64,000 nt of DNA from Aquimarina sp. BL5 (GCF_003443675.1 NZ_CP031963.1:4487501-4551500); one strand, 5' to 3'. Numbered from the stretch's first letter, positions 9,448 through 18,570 are shown. Translations and numbers: made by a program. The notes: generated by a model not told the origin, from the sequence alone.

Positions 9448-10053
9448 TTAGAGCAATAACTGTTCAGAATCAGTAATTGAATTACCCTTGTAAACCAATT
9501 TCCAGCCTAAGGAATTTGTAAGTATATATATTTTCTGAAGCTCACTAATCAATCTGTTTTCAGCATTTGTTTTTAGGGTAGAAGCTGCTATCTTTTTATT
9601 AAGTTGGTGAATAACCTCTTTCCGAATAAGGTTATGGTCTTCAGGATTAAATTGATTAAAAAAATCTTCTTCCAGATCGTGATATTTAATATCTGGGTTT
9701 ATATTGATTTCAGCTTCCGGAATGTTGGTTATCGTAACTGTTTTATTAGATTGGTCTAAAGTGTGTTCAATTTTACTTAAATCATAAGAAACCGTTACAC
9801 TAGCATTAACGACAACAATAGCTTTTTTCTCTGCCTTAAGGATATCTAAATAATATTTTTTGGCATCTTTATACGTAATAACTTCAGAGAAGTGCCCTTC
9901 GGTAACTACTAGCTTGCCCACATTTTTTATTTGATCTAAAATAAGATCAGAGGACTGTATTTCAGTTTTTTGAGTTTTAGACTGAGTGATAAGATAGTTA
10001 ATTCCTAAAGCAATGAATGCAGCAATTAATGCACCTAGAAGAAAATTACGCAT
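9448..10053 (-). CDS. DUF4230-family membrane-anchored protein
   Basis: 201 residues. The ATG at 10053 (MRNFLLGA) is preferred over the TTG at 10068. One N-terminal transmembrane helix (about residues 4-21) is followed by a periplasmic or extracellular domain containing VGKLVVTEGHF, then VVVNASVTVSYDLSKI and VTITNIPEAEI, the conserved strands of DUF4230. Function of the family is unknown. It lies downstream of the DUF4136 lipoprotein gene with a terminator-like hairpin between them, so it is probably a separate unit. Confidence 0.8.
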   Translation of the reverse strand: MRNFLLGALIAAFIALGINYLITQSKTQKTEIQSSDLILDQIKNVGKLVVTEGHFSEVITYKDAKKYYLDILKAEKKAIVVVNASVTVSYDLSKIEHTLDQSNKTVTITNIPEAEININPDIKYHDLEEDFFNQFNPEDHNLIRKEVIHQLNKKIAASTLKTNAENRLISELQKIYILTNSLGWKLVYKGNSITDSEQLLL

Positions 10054-10087
10054 ATTTTTATTGGTCAAGTTTACTATAAATGTACGT

Positions 10088-10122
10088 AAAAAAAATAGCC
10101 TATCTATTAACAGAAAGGCTAT
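10088..10122 (-). terminator. Rho-independent terminator after the DUF4136 gene
   Basis: On the minus strand a seven-base stem ATAGCCT/AGGCTAT closes a loop of about 14 bases and is followed directly by a run of eight T. It lies 24 bases beyond the stop of the DUF4136 lipoprotein gene. Confidence 0.75.
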
Positions 10123-10145
10123 GGCGTTATTAAGTATTACAGTAA

Positions 10146-10676
10146 TTATTTAATTTCGGGCGGATATTTTTCTAGTATCTCAGTGACAATTTTATTCATG
10201 TTTTGCTGTTTTTTGTCTACTTTTTTTGTTAAAGCAGCCGTTCCCATACCTTGCCAAATCAATTCTTTTTTTGAAGCATCTATCAAGTCAATGTATAAGG
10301 TGCCTTCGGTGGTTCTAGACACAGTATTTTGTCCTGCTCCCCAAAACCAAGGATTCCATCCCCATCCGTAACCAAATCCAAAGTTATTTTGATAAATGTT
10401 TATGTTTTCTTTAGTTTTAGTAAAGATACTTACTAATAAGTCTGGTTTTTCGGATTTTGTAAATCCTTTAGCGGCCATATCCGCCTCTATAGCTCTTAGA
10501 ATACGTTTTTTGTCCAGATCGCTAATTTCGGCTTTATCAATTCCTGGTTTAAAAAAGGCATAGCTTTTGTAAGTATTAAAATTAGCTTGTTTATCATAAT
10601 CAGAAGCTACCCGAACACTGGAACAGGAGCTAAGGGTTATAATAAGGATCAGCGATAATAGAGAGTAAAATTTCAT
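10146..10676 (-). CDS. DUF4136-family lipoprotein
   Basis: 176 residues. Signal peptide with lipobox LSSCSS (Cys at about 18). The mature part follows the DUF4136 pattern: FNTYKSYAFF, then DKKRILRAIEADMAAKGF, PDLLVSIFTKT, an aromatic Gly-rich loop (FGFGYGWGWNPWFWG), and GTLYIDLIDASKKELIWQG. The family is common in Bacteroidetes and has no known activity; it is thought to be periplasmic or outer-membrane attached. A terminator-like hairpin follows it. Confidence 0.88.
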   Translation of the reverse strand: MKFYSLLSLILIITLSSCSSVRVASDYDKQANFNTYKSYAFFKPGIDKAEISDLDKKRILRAIEADMAAKGFTKSEKPDLLVSIFTKTKENINIYQNNFGFGYGWGWNPWFWGAGQNTVSRTTEGTLYIDLIDASKKELIWQGMGTAALTKKVDKKQQNMNKIVTEILEKYPPEIK

Positions 10677-10756
10677 AATCCGGTATTTTGTGTGTTCAAC
10701 AATATTTTTTAATAAACAGGCACAATAATCATACCATGAGTGCTATAAAAACTGCT

Positions 10757-10927
10757 CTAAGTATACTTGTTTGTCTTTTTATCATAGCCATAAGGACAAT
10801 GCCTGCAACCGCTCTCACAGCAATATCCTCTTTTTAAGTGGTATTGTTCTGTAAAACAGCGGTACCCTTCAGGAGTAAGATAGTAGTCTCCTTCCTCAGG
10901 TTTTAGTATTTTTTTTGGGTTGTTCAT
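10757..10927 (-). CDS. Small cysteine-rich protein, DUF5522-like
   Basis: 56 residues starting at the ATG at 10927 (MNNPKKILKP). It contains G-DYY-TPEGY-CFT, followed by a compact CCESGCRHCPYGY cluster with five cysteines near the C-terminus, typical of small DUF5522-type proteins and suggestive of metal or Fe-S binding. The longer frame to 10975 overlaps the start region of the divergent HExxH gene, so the short form is more likely; only 28 bases then separate the two starts. Function unknown. Confidence 0.72.
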   Translation of the reverse strand: MNNPKKILKPEEGDYYLTPEGYRCFTEQYHLKRGYCCESGCRHCPYGYDKKTNKYT

Positions 10928-10955
10928 CGCTACAAAAATACTATCTTGCGCTAAG

Positions 10956-11282
10956 ATGCCAATTGTAGTTAACAAATATTTGATAGGTCGTCATTTTGTG
11001 GGAATCGCACTTTGGCCATTTATTGTGGTAAAAGATCATCGTCTAAAGAGAGATGAAGTTTTTATAAACCACGAAAAAATTCATTTAAAACAACAGTTAG
11101 AACTACTGGTAATTCCATTTTATTTTGTATACCTAACTGAGTATCTAATTCGTTTAATTCAATATCGAAACTCAAAAAAAGCGTATCGCAATATTTCTTT
11201 TGAGAGGGAGGCATATGAGATGGAAACTGAACTTTCTTATCTAAAGCATCGAAAATTTTGGAGTTTTATTAAGTACTTATGA
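10956..11282 (+). CDS. Small membrane-associated protein with an HExxH motif
   Basis: 108 residues from the ATG at 10956; a TTG at 10920 would overlap the divergent Cys-rich gene. The protein has WPFIVVKD, then HEKIH (a HExxH zinc-site pattern at about residues 38-42), a hydrophobic segment (LLVIPFYFVYLTEYLIRLI) and the basic/acidic stretch FEREAYEME, in which a Glu could be the third metal ligand. This is the layout of a minimal gluzincin-like site, but the protein is much shorter than known peptidases. I do not recognise a named family. A bidirectional terminator separates it from the convergent alginate lyase gene. Confidence 0.6.
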   Translation: MPIVVNKYLIGRHFVGIALWPFIVVKDHRLKRDEVFINHEKIHLKQQLELLVIPFYFVYLTEYLIRLIQYRNSKKAYRNISFEREAYEMETELSYLKHRKFWSFIKYL

Positions 11283-11291
11283 ATTAAAAAA

Positions 11292-11318
11292 ACCTGTTGA
11301 AAATATTTTCAAGCAGGT
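11292..11318. terminator. Bidirectional terminator hairpin
   Basis: Near-perfect inverted repeat ACCTG-TTGAAAAT with ATTTTCAA-G-CAGGT, flanked by an A-run on the left and a T-rich stretch on the right, between the convergent HExxH gene and the alginate lyase gene. Confidence 0.7.
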
Positions 11319-11347
11319 AATTCAAATTATTTATTAGGAACACACAA

Positions 11348-12232
11348 TTAATAATGTGTGGTCTTTACTCCGTATATTCTAACAGTGGACGTGGCGTTAT
11401 AATCTTTATTCCAGTTAAAATAGTTACCAGTTTTAAAGTAGTTATCATAAGTATAACCATTCGCATCATAGTCATATTGTGTTACATATCCAGTATTAAT
11501 CCCTAGGGCAGAACAGTATAGTTTCGTACGTAACCTTCCGTCCTTGATTTCTAGATAAATCGTAAATATATCGTGTCCCACATATCCTAGGTCTTTTTTT
11601 ACAATGTCTTTACTAGTCCAATCTGTTCTTCCATTTGTTGGTTTTACGTAGTATTCTAGTTTAATTTTTCCCTTGTCCCAAGCCACTTTTACAGTAGCAG
11701 GACTGTTACCGCCATATCCGTGTATCTGTGCTACAAATGTTCTTTTGTTACCTCCAATAGATTCTACTTTTAGCTTGGACTCCATTTTGTGATAACCAGA
11801 ATTCATAGACCAGTTATCAGAAGTGGATTGATTTCCTCTCCAATACTCTCTTAATTCAGTTCTACAGTATTTTTTCTTGTCAAGTCCATATTCTCCTGAT
11901 GTTGTGTATCCGGTAAATTTAGTTTTGAAGGTATAGCTTCCGTTGCTATTTTTCTTAACATAATAAGACTCATCATTAGTAAAATTTGCAGCTTCTAAGT
12001 CTTTATAATATATAGATGTAGCTTTACCGTTACCTCTGTTTATTGGAACTGATAGATACCAGTTTTTCCAAGTAAAATTTCCAGTAGATAGTTTTTGGTC
12101 AATATTGTCTTTAATTTCTTCGGTTTCGGAAGATAATTCCTCTGCTAAGTCATTAGAACAACTAGCAAATGAATAAACGAAAATTAGTGTTAATAAAGAA
12201 TAACAAAATTTAGAAATAGTACTTTTTTTCAT
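11348..12232 (-). CDS. Alginate lyase, polysaccharide lyase family 7 (lipoprotein)
   Basis: 294 residues. Lipoprotein signal with Cys25 (FASCSND). The catalytic jelly-roll carries the three PL7 signatures: RTELRE (124-129), QIH (169-171) and YFKTGNY (265-271), which supply the Arg, Gln, His and Tyr of the active site. The enzyme cleaves 4-O-linked uronates of alginate by beta-elimination; a QIH motif is usually linked to activity on polyguluronate or mixed blocks, which is inference. As a lipoprotein it probably acts at the cell surface. It is a lone lyase here, without susC/susD genes nearby. A 16-bp palindrome lies 18 bases upstream of the start. Confidence 0.93.
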   Translation of the reverse strand: MKKSTISKFCYSLLTLIFVYSFASCSNDLAEELSSETEEIKDNIDQKLSTGNFTWKNWYLSVPINRGNGKATSIYYKDLEAANFTNDESYYVKKNSNGSYTFKTKFTGYTTSGEYGLDKKKYCRTELREYWRGNQSTSDNWSMNSGYHKMESKLKVESIGGNKRTFVAQIHGYGGNSPATVKVAWDKGKIKLEYYVKPTNGRTDWTSKDIVKKDLGYVGHDIFTIYLEIKDGRLRTKLYCSALGINTGYVTQYDYDANGYTYDNYFKTGNYFNWNKDYNATSTVRIYGVKTTHY

Positions 12233-12249
12233 AATTATATTATTTTGAG

Positions 12250-12265
12250 AATTGGTTGACCAATT
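12250..12265 (-). promoter_or_regulatory. GntR/FadR-like operator palindrome upstream of the alginate lyase gene
   Basis: AATTGGT-TG-ACCAATT: two perfect seven-base arms with a two-base centre, 18-33 bases before the lyase ATG. Established knowledge: FadR-subfamily GntR regulators such as PdhR bind ATTGGT-N3-ACCAAT type sites. The two-base spacer here is shorter than PdhR's. The location fits repression by overlap with the promoter or leader. Confidence 0.55.
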
Positions 12266-12598
12266 TATAAAAATAATTATAAAAAAATATGATATTGATA
12301 GAAAAATGACTAAAAAAATAATAATTTGATATTTTCAAGACCTTGTGTTTAAATTTTGAACATTCAATGATTGCCTTAGAATATAGTATCTAAGAACGTT
12401 TTTTATGGCGAAAGCGTAAAATGTTAAAAAATGAAATTTTATAAAGATGAACCTTGATTTAGTGTTTTTTTTATCGCTTTTTTTGTAAAACCTATCGGAT
12501 TGGGAATTGTGGTTTTTATAAAATTTTCATTTTCAGTTAATTATTTTGATATAATTAATGTCCAAAAACTTAGCATTCCTGTATAGAATTAATAATCG
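12266..12598. other. AT-rich intergenic region between divergent genes
   Basis: About 330 bases with no credible reading frame. It must hold the promoters of the alginate lyase (minus) and of the desulfhydrase operon (plus). Apart from the palindrome at its left side and the TAATTTTG at its right end I see no repeats or strong hairpins. Confidence 0.6.
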
Positions 12599-12606
12599 TA
12601 ATTTTG
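12599..12606 (+). promoter_or_regulatory. Putative -7 element of the desulfhydrase-glucosaminidase-hemL operon
   Basis: TAATTTTG fits the Bacteroidetes TANNTTTG -7 consensus and lies 24 bases before the ATG at 12631. No clear TTG is seen at the -33 position, so this is tentative. Confidence 0.4.
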
Positions 12607-12630
12607 CACAACTTTGTATAAAACCGTTAC

Positions 12631-13572
12631 ATGCATTTTTTTTCTTCTGAATTGTTAGTGTCTAAAAATCAAGAGATCATTCATCCTACTTTAACGGAGT
12701 CCGGAGTATCACTTTATATAAAACGTGAAGATCTTATTCATGAATACGTTTCTGGTAATAAGTTTAGAAAATTAAAATATAATTTACTGGAAGCTAAGAG
12801 AAACGGTTGTGATACCATTCTTACATTTGGTGGAGCTTATAGTAATCATATTGCAGCTACTGCTTCTGCTGGGAAATTAGTTGGATTACAAACTATTGGA
12901 GTGATCAGAGGTGATGAGTTAGCAAAAGATTTAGATCGTACGTTATTAGAAAATGATACACTTAGATTTGCTTCTATAAATGGTATGAAATTAAAATTTG
13001 TTAGCAGAAATGATTACAAACAAAAAAGATCGGAACACTTTTTGGAATCATTAAAAAAGGAATTTGGTTTGTTTTATTGTATTCCGGAAGGAGGAACCAA
13101 TGATTTAGCAATACAAGGATGTGAAGAAATTCTAACATCCAAAGACGAGATGTTTGACTATGTATGCTGTGCCGTGGGAACTGGTGGAACAATTTCTGGA
13201 ATTATTAATTCAAGTTTAGGGCATCAACATGTAATTGGATTTCCTGCTTTAAAAGGAGATTTTCTTTCCGAAGAAATTGAAAAGTATACAAGTAAAACTA
13301 ATTGGAGTTTAGCAAAAGATTATCATTTTGGCGGATATGGTAAAATAAATACAACGTTAATAGAGTTTATCAATACATTCAAACAAGAACAAAATATAGC
13401 ATTAGATCCTATTTATACTGGAAAGATGTTATATGGTCTTTTTGATAGTATTCAGAACGGGGCTTTTACAAAAAATACTCGTATTTTAGCCATTCATACT
13501 GGAGGTTTACAAGGTATTTTGGGTATGAATAAAAAGCTAAGTAAAAAGAAGCTCCCGCTTATTACAATTTGA
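12631..13572 (+). CDS. PLP-dependent D-cysteine desulfhydrase/ACC-deaminase-like protein
   Basis: 313 residues, fold type II PLP enzyme of the ACC deaminase/D-cysteine desulfhydrase group. The Schiff-base lysine is in SGNKFRKL (about residue 46-53), the substrate-side loop is FGGAYSNH, and the phosphate loop is the glycine-rich CAVGTGGTISG. Members degrade D-cysteine to pyruvate, sulfide and ammonia or open the cyclopropane ring of ACC; D-cysteine desulfhydrase is the more common activity in bacteria. First gene of a tight three-gene operon (gap of 1 base to the next). Confidence 0.85.
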   Translation: MHFFSSELLVSKNQEIIHPTLTESGVSLYIKREDLIHEYVSGNKFRKLKYNLLEAKRNGCDTILTFGGAYSNHIAATASAGKLVGLQTIGVIRGDELAKDLDRTLLENDTLRFASINGMKLKFVSRNDYKQKRSEHFLESLKKEFGLFYCIPEGGTNDLAIQGCEEILTSKDEMFDYVCCAVGTGGTISGIINSSLGHQHVIGFPALKGDFLSEEIEKYTSKTNWSLAKDYHFGGYGKINTTLIEFINTFKQEQNIALDPIYTGKMLYGLFDSIQNGAFTKNTRILAIHTGGLQGILGMNKKLSKKKLPLITI

Positions 13573-13573
13573 T

Positions 13574-14440
13574 ATGAACGTGAGGAAAATTATAATGTTG
13601 TTTTGTGTCACTGCACTTTTGATTTCTTGTGGTGGTAGTAAAAAGGTAGCAACTACCAGAAGGGACAATACTCCTTCTTCAAGAAAAACGGAGATAAGTA
13701 GAGAAGTAAAGGAAATCAAGGAGCCCAAAAAAGAAATCAAAAAACCACTTAATACGATTTCCTATAAGGAAAAGGTTCAGAATTACATATTTGAATATGC
13801 AAGTATTGCGAAGCATGAGATGACTGAGTATGGCATCCCAGCGAGTATCACATTAGCTCAGGGTATCTTGGAGTCCGGAGCTGGTTATGGTGAACTCACC
13901 GGAAAAGCTAATAATCATTTTGGAATAAAATGCCACGACTGGACTGGAGATAGAGTATATCACGATGATGATCGTTCTCAGGAATGTTTTAGGAAATACG
14001 AAAAGGCAAGTCATTCGTTTAGAGATCATTCTTTATTTCTAAAAAACAGAAAGCGTTATGCGAAGCTGTTTACATATAAACAAGATGATTATAAATCTTG
14101 GGCATATGGATTGCGTGCAGCTGGATATGCTACAGATAAAAAGTATCCGGCTAAACTTATAAGTATTGTAGAAAGATATAAGTTAGATAAGTATGATGCT
14201 GAGGTTTTAGGAAAAAAATATGTAGCCAAAAAATCAAAAAAGGAAAAAAAGCCAGTGGTTGCTAAAACAGAAAAAGGAGAATATATTGTTCAGAAAGGAG
14301 ATACCTTATATTCCATATCCAAAAGATATAATATTAGAGTTGCTGAGCTTAAGGCGTATAATAATTTAAAAGATAATGCAATTGCCATCGGACAAGTTCT
14401 AAAAGTAGAAGAACCTGATGATGATTCTGAAGAATTTTAA
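13574..14440 (+). CDS. Lipoprotein glucosaminidase with LysM domain (peptidoglycan hydrolase)
   Basis: 288 residues. Lipoprotein signal (LLISCGGS), then a Lys/Arg/Pro-rich linker (residues ~25-60). Residues about 65-205 are a glucosaminidase (FlgJ/Bax-like) domain: catalytic Glu in ASITLAQGILESGAG, then NNHFGIKC and AAGYATDKKYPAKL. Residues about 237-282 form one LysM unit (YIVQKGDTLYSISKRYNI to GQVLKV) binding peptidoglycan. Role: cleavage of the glycan strands in the periplasm or at the outer-membrane inner face. It lies one base after the desulfhydrase gene and 6 bases before hemL. Confidence 0.92.
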   Translation: MNVRKIIMLFCVTALLISCGGSKKVATTRRDNTPSSRKTEISREVKEIKEPKKEIKKPLNTISYKEKVQNYIFEYASIAKHEMTEYGIPASITLAQGILESGAGYGELTGKANNHFGIKCHDWTGDRVYHDDDRSQECFRKYEKASHSFRDHSLFLKNRKRYAKLFTYKQDDYKSWAYGLRAAGYATDKKYPAKLISIVERYKLDKYDAEVLGKKYVAKKSKKEKKPVVAKTEKGEYIVQKGDTLYSISKRYNIRVAELKAYNNLKDNAIAIGQVLKVEEPDDDSEEF

Positions 14441-14446
14441 TCCAAT

Positions 14447-15733
14447 ATGATTTATAAAAGAAGTAGTGCTCTTTTTGCAGAGGCTCAAAAAGTAATTCCT
14501 GGAGGAGTTAACTCACCAGTACGTGCGTTTAAAGCGGTAGGAGGAGATCCAATTTTTGTAAAAGAGGCAAAAGGTGCCTATTTGTATGACGAAGATGGAA
14601 ATCAGCTGATCGATTACATTAATTCCTGGGGACCAATGATTCTAGGACATGCACATCCGCCAGTGGTGAATGCTGTCATCGAAAAAGCCAAAAAAGGAAC
14701 CAGTTTTGGAATGCCAACCGAAATTGAAACTAAGATTGCAGAATTAGCGGTATCGATGGTTCCTAATATTGATAAAATACGGTTTGTGAATTCTGGTACA
14801 GAAGCCTGTATGAGTGCCGTGAGATTGGCTCGCGGTTATACAAAAAAAGATAAGATCATCAAGTTTGCAGGTTGTTACCACGGACATAGTGATTCTTTTC
14901 TGATTCAAGCGGGTAGTGGCGCAGTAACTTTTGGCAGTCCTAATAGTCCAGGTGTTACTGAAGGAACAGCAAAAGACACCTTACTTGCGAGATATAATGA
15001 TCTGGAAAATGTAGAAAGTATTATTAAATCTAATAAAGGAGAGATTGCTTGTATCATTATAGAACCTGTTGCTGGTAATATGGGATGTATTCCACCGGTT
15101 AAGGGTTTTTTAGAAGGATTAAGGTCTCTTTGTGATGCTCACGATATTTTGTTGATTTTTGACGAAGTAATGACAGGATTTAGGTTAGCAAAAGGAGGAG
15201 TACAGGAATTGTTAGGGGTAGATGCCGATATCGTTACTTTTGGTAAAGTCATCGGAGGAGGACTTCCCGTGGGAGCTTTTGCTGCAAGAGAAGAGATTAT
15301 GAATCATTTGGCTCCCTTAGGTCCGGTTTATCAAGCAGGAACATTAAGTGGTAATCCTTTAGCCATGGCGGCAGGATTAGCTATGTTAAGTGAGTTGAAT
15401 GATAATTCGGGGATTTTTGATAGTATAGATAAGAAGACCGAATATTTACATAAGGGAATTGCTAAGGTTCTAGAAGAGAAAAAAGTAGTACATACCATCA
15501 ATAGAATTGGATCCATGATCTCAGTTCATTTTTCTGAAAATCCTGTTGTTGATTTCGAAAGCGCTGCAGAAGGTAATAATGAAACTTTTAAGAAATTCTT
15601 TCACGGAATGCTGGATCAAGGGATTTATATTGCACCAAGTGCTTTTGAAACCTGGTTCATTACAGAAGCTCTTACCTATGATGATCTTGATGACACTATA
15701 AAAGCAGTTTCTATCACTGCAGAAAATTTATAA
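14447..15733 (+). CDS. hemL: Glutamate-1-semialdehyde 2,1-aminomutase (HemL)
   Basis: 428 residues, normal family length. Converts glutamate-1-semialdehyde to 5-aminolevulinate in the C5 route to tetrapyrroles; cytoplasmic, PLP-dependent. Typical HemL phrases are [13 protein letters not shown], the PLP-phosphate loop [40 protein letters not shown] and the lysine loop [15 protein letters not shown]. The ATG at 14447 is 6 bases from the preceding stop, so it is the distal gene of the operon. A terminator hairpin follows. Confidence 0.97.
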   Translation: MIYKRSSALFAEAQKVIPGGVNSPVRAFKAVGGDPIFVKEAKGAYLYDEDGNQLIDYINSWGPMILGHAHPPVVNAVIEKAKKGTSFGMPTEIETKIAELAVSMVPNIDKIRFVNSGTEACMSAVRLARGYTKKDKIIKFAGCYHGHSDSFLIQAGSGAVTFGSPNSPGVTEGTAKDTLLARYNDLENVESIIKSNKGEIACIIIEPVAGNMGCIPPVKGFLEGLRSLCDAHDILLIFDEVMTGFRLAKGGVQELLGVDADIVTFGKVIGGGLPVGAFAAREEIMNHLAPLGPVYQAGTLSGNPLAMAAGLAMLSELNDNSGIFDSIDKKTEYLHKGIAKVLEEKKVVHTINRIGSMISVHFSENPVVDFESAAEGNNETFKKFFHGMLDQGIYIAPSAFETWFITEALTYDDLDDTIKAVSITAENL

Positions 15734-15739
15734 AAACTT

Positions 15740-15768
15740 AAAAGCCGATCCAGTCTAGATCGACTTTT
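15740..15768 (+). terminator. Terminator after hemL
   Basis: AAAAGCCGATC pairs with GATCGACTTTT (one mismatch) around a seven-base loop, just after the hemL stop; T-rich sequence follows. Confidence 0.75.
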
Positions 15769-15831
15769 GTATATATCTTTTTGGGATTAGAAGTAAACTT
15801 TTGCTTATAAAGTTTTTTTGAACTTTCCTTT

Positions 15832-17808
15832 TTAAGATGCCTTTGGTAATGTAATACAAAAAGTACTTCCTTCGCCAAGGATACTTTTCACCTTTATCTC
15901 ACCTTTATTTAGCTCTATAAGTTCCTTGCAAATTTTTAAGCCAAGTCCAGTTCCTGTTTCTTGTTGGGTACCCTCCGTGGTAAAAGTATCTTCTGAAAAA
16001 AGTCTTCCCAGATTTTCCTGAGGTATCCCGACTCCAGTATCCTGAAAACAAATCTCATAATGTTTTTCCTTTTCTTCAGAGTGTAAGGTAATAGAATCTC
16101 CAGGTTTACAAAATTTAATAGCATTCGCTATTAGGTTTTGTGATACGATGGAAAACATGTCTTTGTCAGCAAACACCATTGTAGAATCTAGTTGATTCTC
16201 CAGTTTAATATCCTTAAGCTCTGCTTTAGGTTCGAAAAAGGTAAATTTGCTATGGATTACATCTTTGATATTAAACTCAGTTGGTTTTGCATTCAACTCT
16301 TTCATTTGTGATTTAGACCAGTTCAGCAAATTATTCAACATAATCGAAGTTTGATGTGTTTTGTTTGCAAGCAAGGGAATAATTTCCTGAAACTCTTCTG
16401 TAGATATAGCATCTTCTTTTAATAAATTTAATGTGCCATCAAGACCGTGAATCTCATTTTTTAGATCATGAGAGATGATCGAGAATAGTTTGTTTTTCAC
16501 CTGATTAGACTCGTTCAATTCTTTTATGTATCTTTTTCTTTCTTTACGTGTTTTTATGATGAAAATTAAAAAGATGAATATGAGAATCGAAACGCCTAAA
16601 CTTATAAAAGTAAATATTCGATACCTATATAATTCTTCTTTTGTTTGTAGTTCTCTTTTTTTCTGTTCTTCCAGAAGTTTTAGTTGTTCTAGTTCAGATT
16701 TGAAACGAGCTTCTGCTTGTGTGATTTTTTCTGTAGTTTCATCAGATGAATTTTGATCTGCTATCTCCTGATATTTCTTTTGCCATGCGAATGCTTTTGT
16801 AAAATTACCTCTTGCAGAATCTAATGTTGCAGAATATTTATAATTAGTAAGTAATAAAGGGGTAGTTTTTAGCTTTATTAATTCTTTGCGCGCTTCTGTC
16901 AATAGACGTTCTGCTTCTTCATATTTTTCTGTTCTGATTGCGATTAAACCTAATTGTTGTTTTGTATTTGCAGCAACTTTATTGTTTTGTGCTCTTAGAG
17001 CGGCGTAATACGAAGAGTCATAGTATTTTTTGGATTTTTGGTATTCTCTTTTATCCAATGCTAAAGATGCAAGTCTGTTATATGCTAAAGACTCACTTAA
17101 TGTACTATTATTTTGTTTACTAATCTTTAAGGATTCTTTAGTCAATATTTCTGCACTATCTATTCTTTTCTGTGCAATGTAGACTAAAGCTAAATTATTA
17201 AGGGACGCTCCTAGTTTTTTTGAATTGTGTTGCTTTTTTAGAGCAATTGATTTTTTATAATATTTTTCTGCCAGTTCTAATTTATCTATATCCGAGTAGA
17301 TATTAGCCATGTTATTATAGGTACTAGATAAAACTAAACCGTCTTTTATTCTTTCAAAATATAAGTTAGCTTTTAGGATATAATGTATTGCTTGTTCTGA
17401 GTTTCCTCTTCCTTGTTCTATTGTTGATTTATTATTATTTATGATGGCTAGGCCTCTCGGGTAGTTTGCTATTTTATAATAAATAATGGCTTTGTCATAA
17501 TTATGAAATGCTTTTATATGCTGCTGCGTATAATTATAAACATTTCCAATTTGGGTATATACATCACCAATTCCTTTGTTATACTGTATTTTCTTAGAAA
17601 TAGATAGTAGTTTATTCTCATAAGATAATGCTGTCTCATACTTTCCTGTTAACCAAAGTTTTTTAAAATGTTTCATGGCGTTATCAAAAACAACAGAATC
17701 TTTCTGTGTTTTAATTGTAGGAAGTATACTATCCAAAGATTTGTTTTGCGAAAATCCAGAATAACATAATAGCATAAGTAGGCCAACGATAAGAGTAGTT
17801 TTTTTCAT
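15832..17808 (-). CDS. TPR-containing membrane histidine kinase
   Basis: 658 residues from the ATG at 17808, which opens a signal peptide ending YSGFSQ; an upstream ATG would add 11 residues. Residues ~30-370 are a run of tetratricopeptide repeats (for example AEKYYKKSIALKKQHN, AEILTKESLKIS), predicted periplasmic, followed by a coiled coil, one membrane helix (IFTFISLGVSILIFIFLIFI), and the kinase core: H box FSIISHDLKNEI, N box NLIANAIKF, G1 DTGVGIP, G2 GTGLGLKI. It should autophosphorylate on the His of SHDLKNE. No response regulator is encoded beside it, so its partner is elsewhere. This TPR-kinase architecture is frequent in Bacteroidetes. Confidence 0.9.
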   Translation of the reverse strand: MKKTTLIVGLLMLLCYSGFSQNKSLDSILPTIKTQKDSVVFDNAMKHFKKLWLTGKYETALSYENKLLSISKKIQYNKGIGDVYTQIGNVYNYTQQHIKAFHNYDKAIIYYKIANYPRGLAIINNNKSTIEQGRGNSEQAIHYILKANLYFERIKDGLVLSSTYNNMANIYSDIDKLELAEKYYKKSIALKKQHNSKKLGASLNNLALVYIAQKRIDSAEILTKESLKISKQNNSTLSESLAYNRLASLALDKREYQKSKKYYDSSYYAALRAQNNKVAANTKQQLGLIAIRTEKYEEAERLLTEARKELIKLKTTPLLLTNYKYSATLDSARGNFTKAFAWQKKYQEIADQNSSDETTEKITQAEARFKSELEQLKLLEEQKKRELQTKEELYRYRIFTFISLGVSILIFIFLIFIIKTRKERKRYIKELNESNQVKNKLFSIISHDLKNEIHGLDGTLNLLKEDAISTEEFQEIIPLLANKTHQTSIMLNNLLNWSKSQMKELNAKPTEFNIKDVIHSKFTFFEPKAELKDIKLENQLDSTMVFADKDMFSIVSQNLIANAIKFCKPGDSITLHSEEKEKHYEICFQDTGVGIPQENLGRLFSEDTFTTEGTQQETGTGLGLKICKELIELNKGEIKVKSILGEGSTFCITLPKAS

Positions 17809-18018
17809 ATATTCTATTTTGGGAAAACAGATTAAATGCAATTTAGATCCGCAAAATACTAATATTTTACTTATTAACTATTTATTTGTAGTACTATTCT
17901 TTCTAAAATATGTTGTTTTTTATGGTTTTGCCGTAATTGATATGTTTTTCGGATTTTAATAGTAGAGTTTACTTGCAGAAATTAACGTGCGTGTAATCAA
18001 TATTTTATTGATTATAAT

Positions 18019-18570
18019 CTATTTAGTATATTCAGTAGATGTATTATGTTTTGATATAAGCTTTTGGTCGCACCAATACCATACGGCATCTTCACTCCCA
18101 GGTTCATACGGAGCAAACTTGTCGAATTCCATGCCAATTTTTTCCATCACTCTGATTGATGCTTTATTTTCTTTCATTGCAATTGCAATTATCTTTTTTA
18201 ATTTGAGTTTATCAAATCCGTAAGTCAAAATTGCCTGAGATGCTTCTGTTGCAATACCCGATCCCCAAAATTCAGGCAAGAATCTATAACCAAGGTCAAT
18301 TTCATCAAATTCTGGTAAATAGGCTAAACCGGCCCAACCTACAAATTGCATCCCATTCTTTAGAACAGTAGCCCATCTTCCGTATCCATACTTATCATAA
18401 TCGTTAATTCTTATCTGTATTGCCTTTTCTATTTCTTCGATAGATTCAACCACAGGTTCCCCAGTATATTTTTGTACATCTGGATCAGAATACAACCTAA
18501 ATAGTTTCTCCTTATCATCCAGAGTAATTCTTCTTAACAATAGTCTTTCTGTTTCAATTAAGGTCTTCAT
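18019..18570 (-). CDS. GNAT acetyltransferase, RimJ/RimL-like
   Basis: 183 residues. It starts with TERLLLRRIT, the standard opening of RimJ/RimL-type acetyltransferases, has the DLGYRFLPEFWGSGIATEA acetyl-CoA loop (W-G-S-G-I-A-T-E-A) and NKASIRVMEKIGME near the C-terminus, all diagnostic. These enzymes acetylate N-terminal or side-chain amines of ribosomal proteins or small molecules; the substrate is unknown. It stands alone, about 200 bases from either neighbour. Confidence 0.9.
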   Translation of the reverse strand: MKTLIETERLLLRRITLDDKEKLFRLYSDPDVQKYTGEPVVESIEEIEKAIQIRINDYDKYGYGRWATVLKNGMQFVGWAGLAYLPEFDEIDLGYRFLPEFWGSGIATEASQAILTYGFDKLKLKKIIAIAMKENKASIRVMEKIGMEFDKFAPYEPGSEDAVWYWCDQKLISKHNTSTEYTK

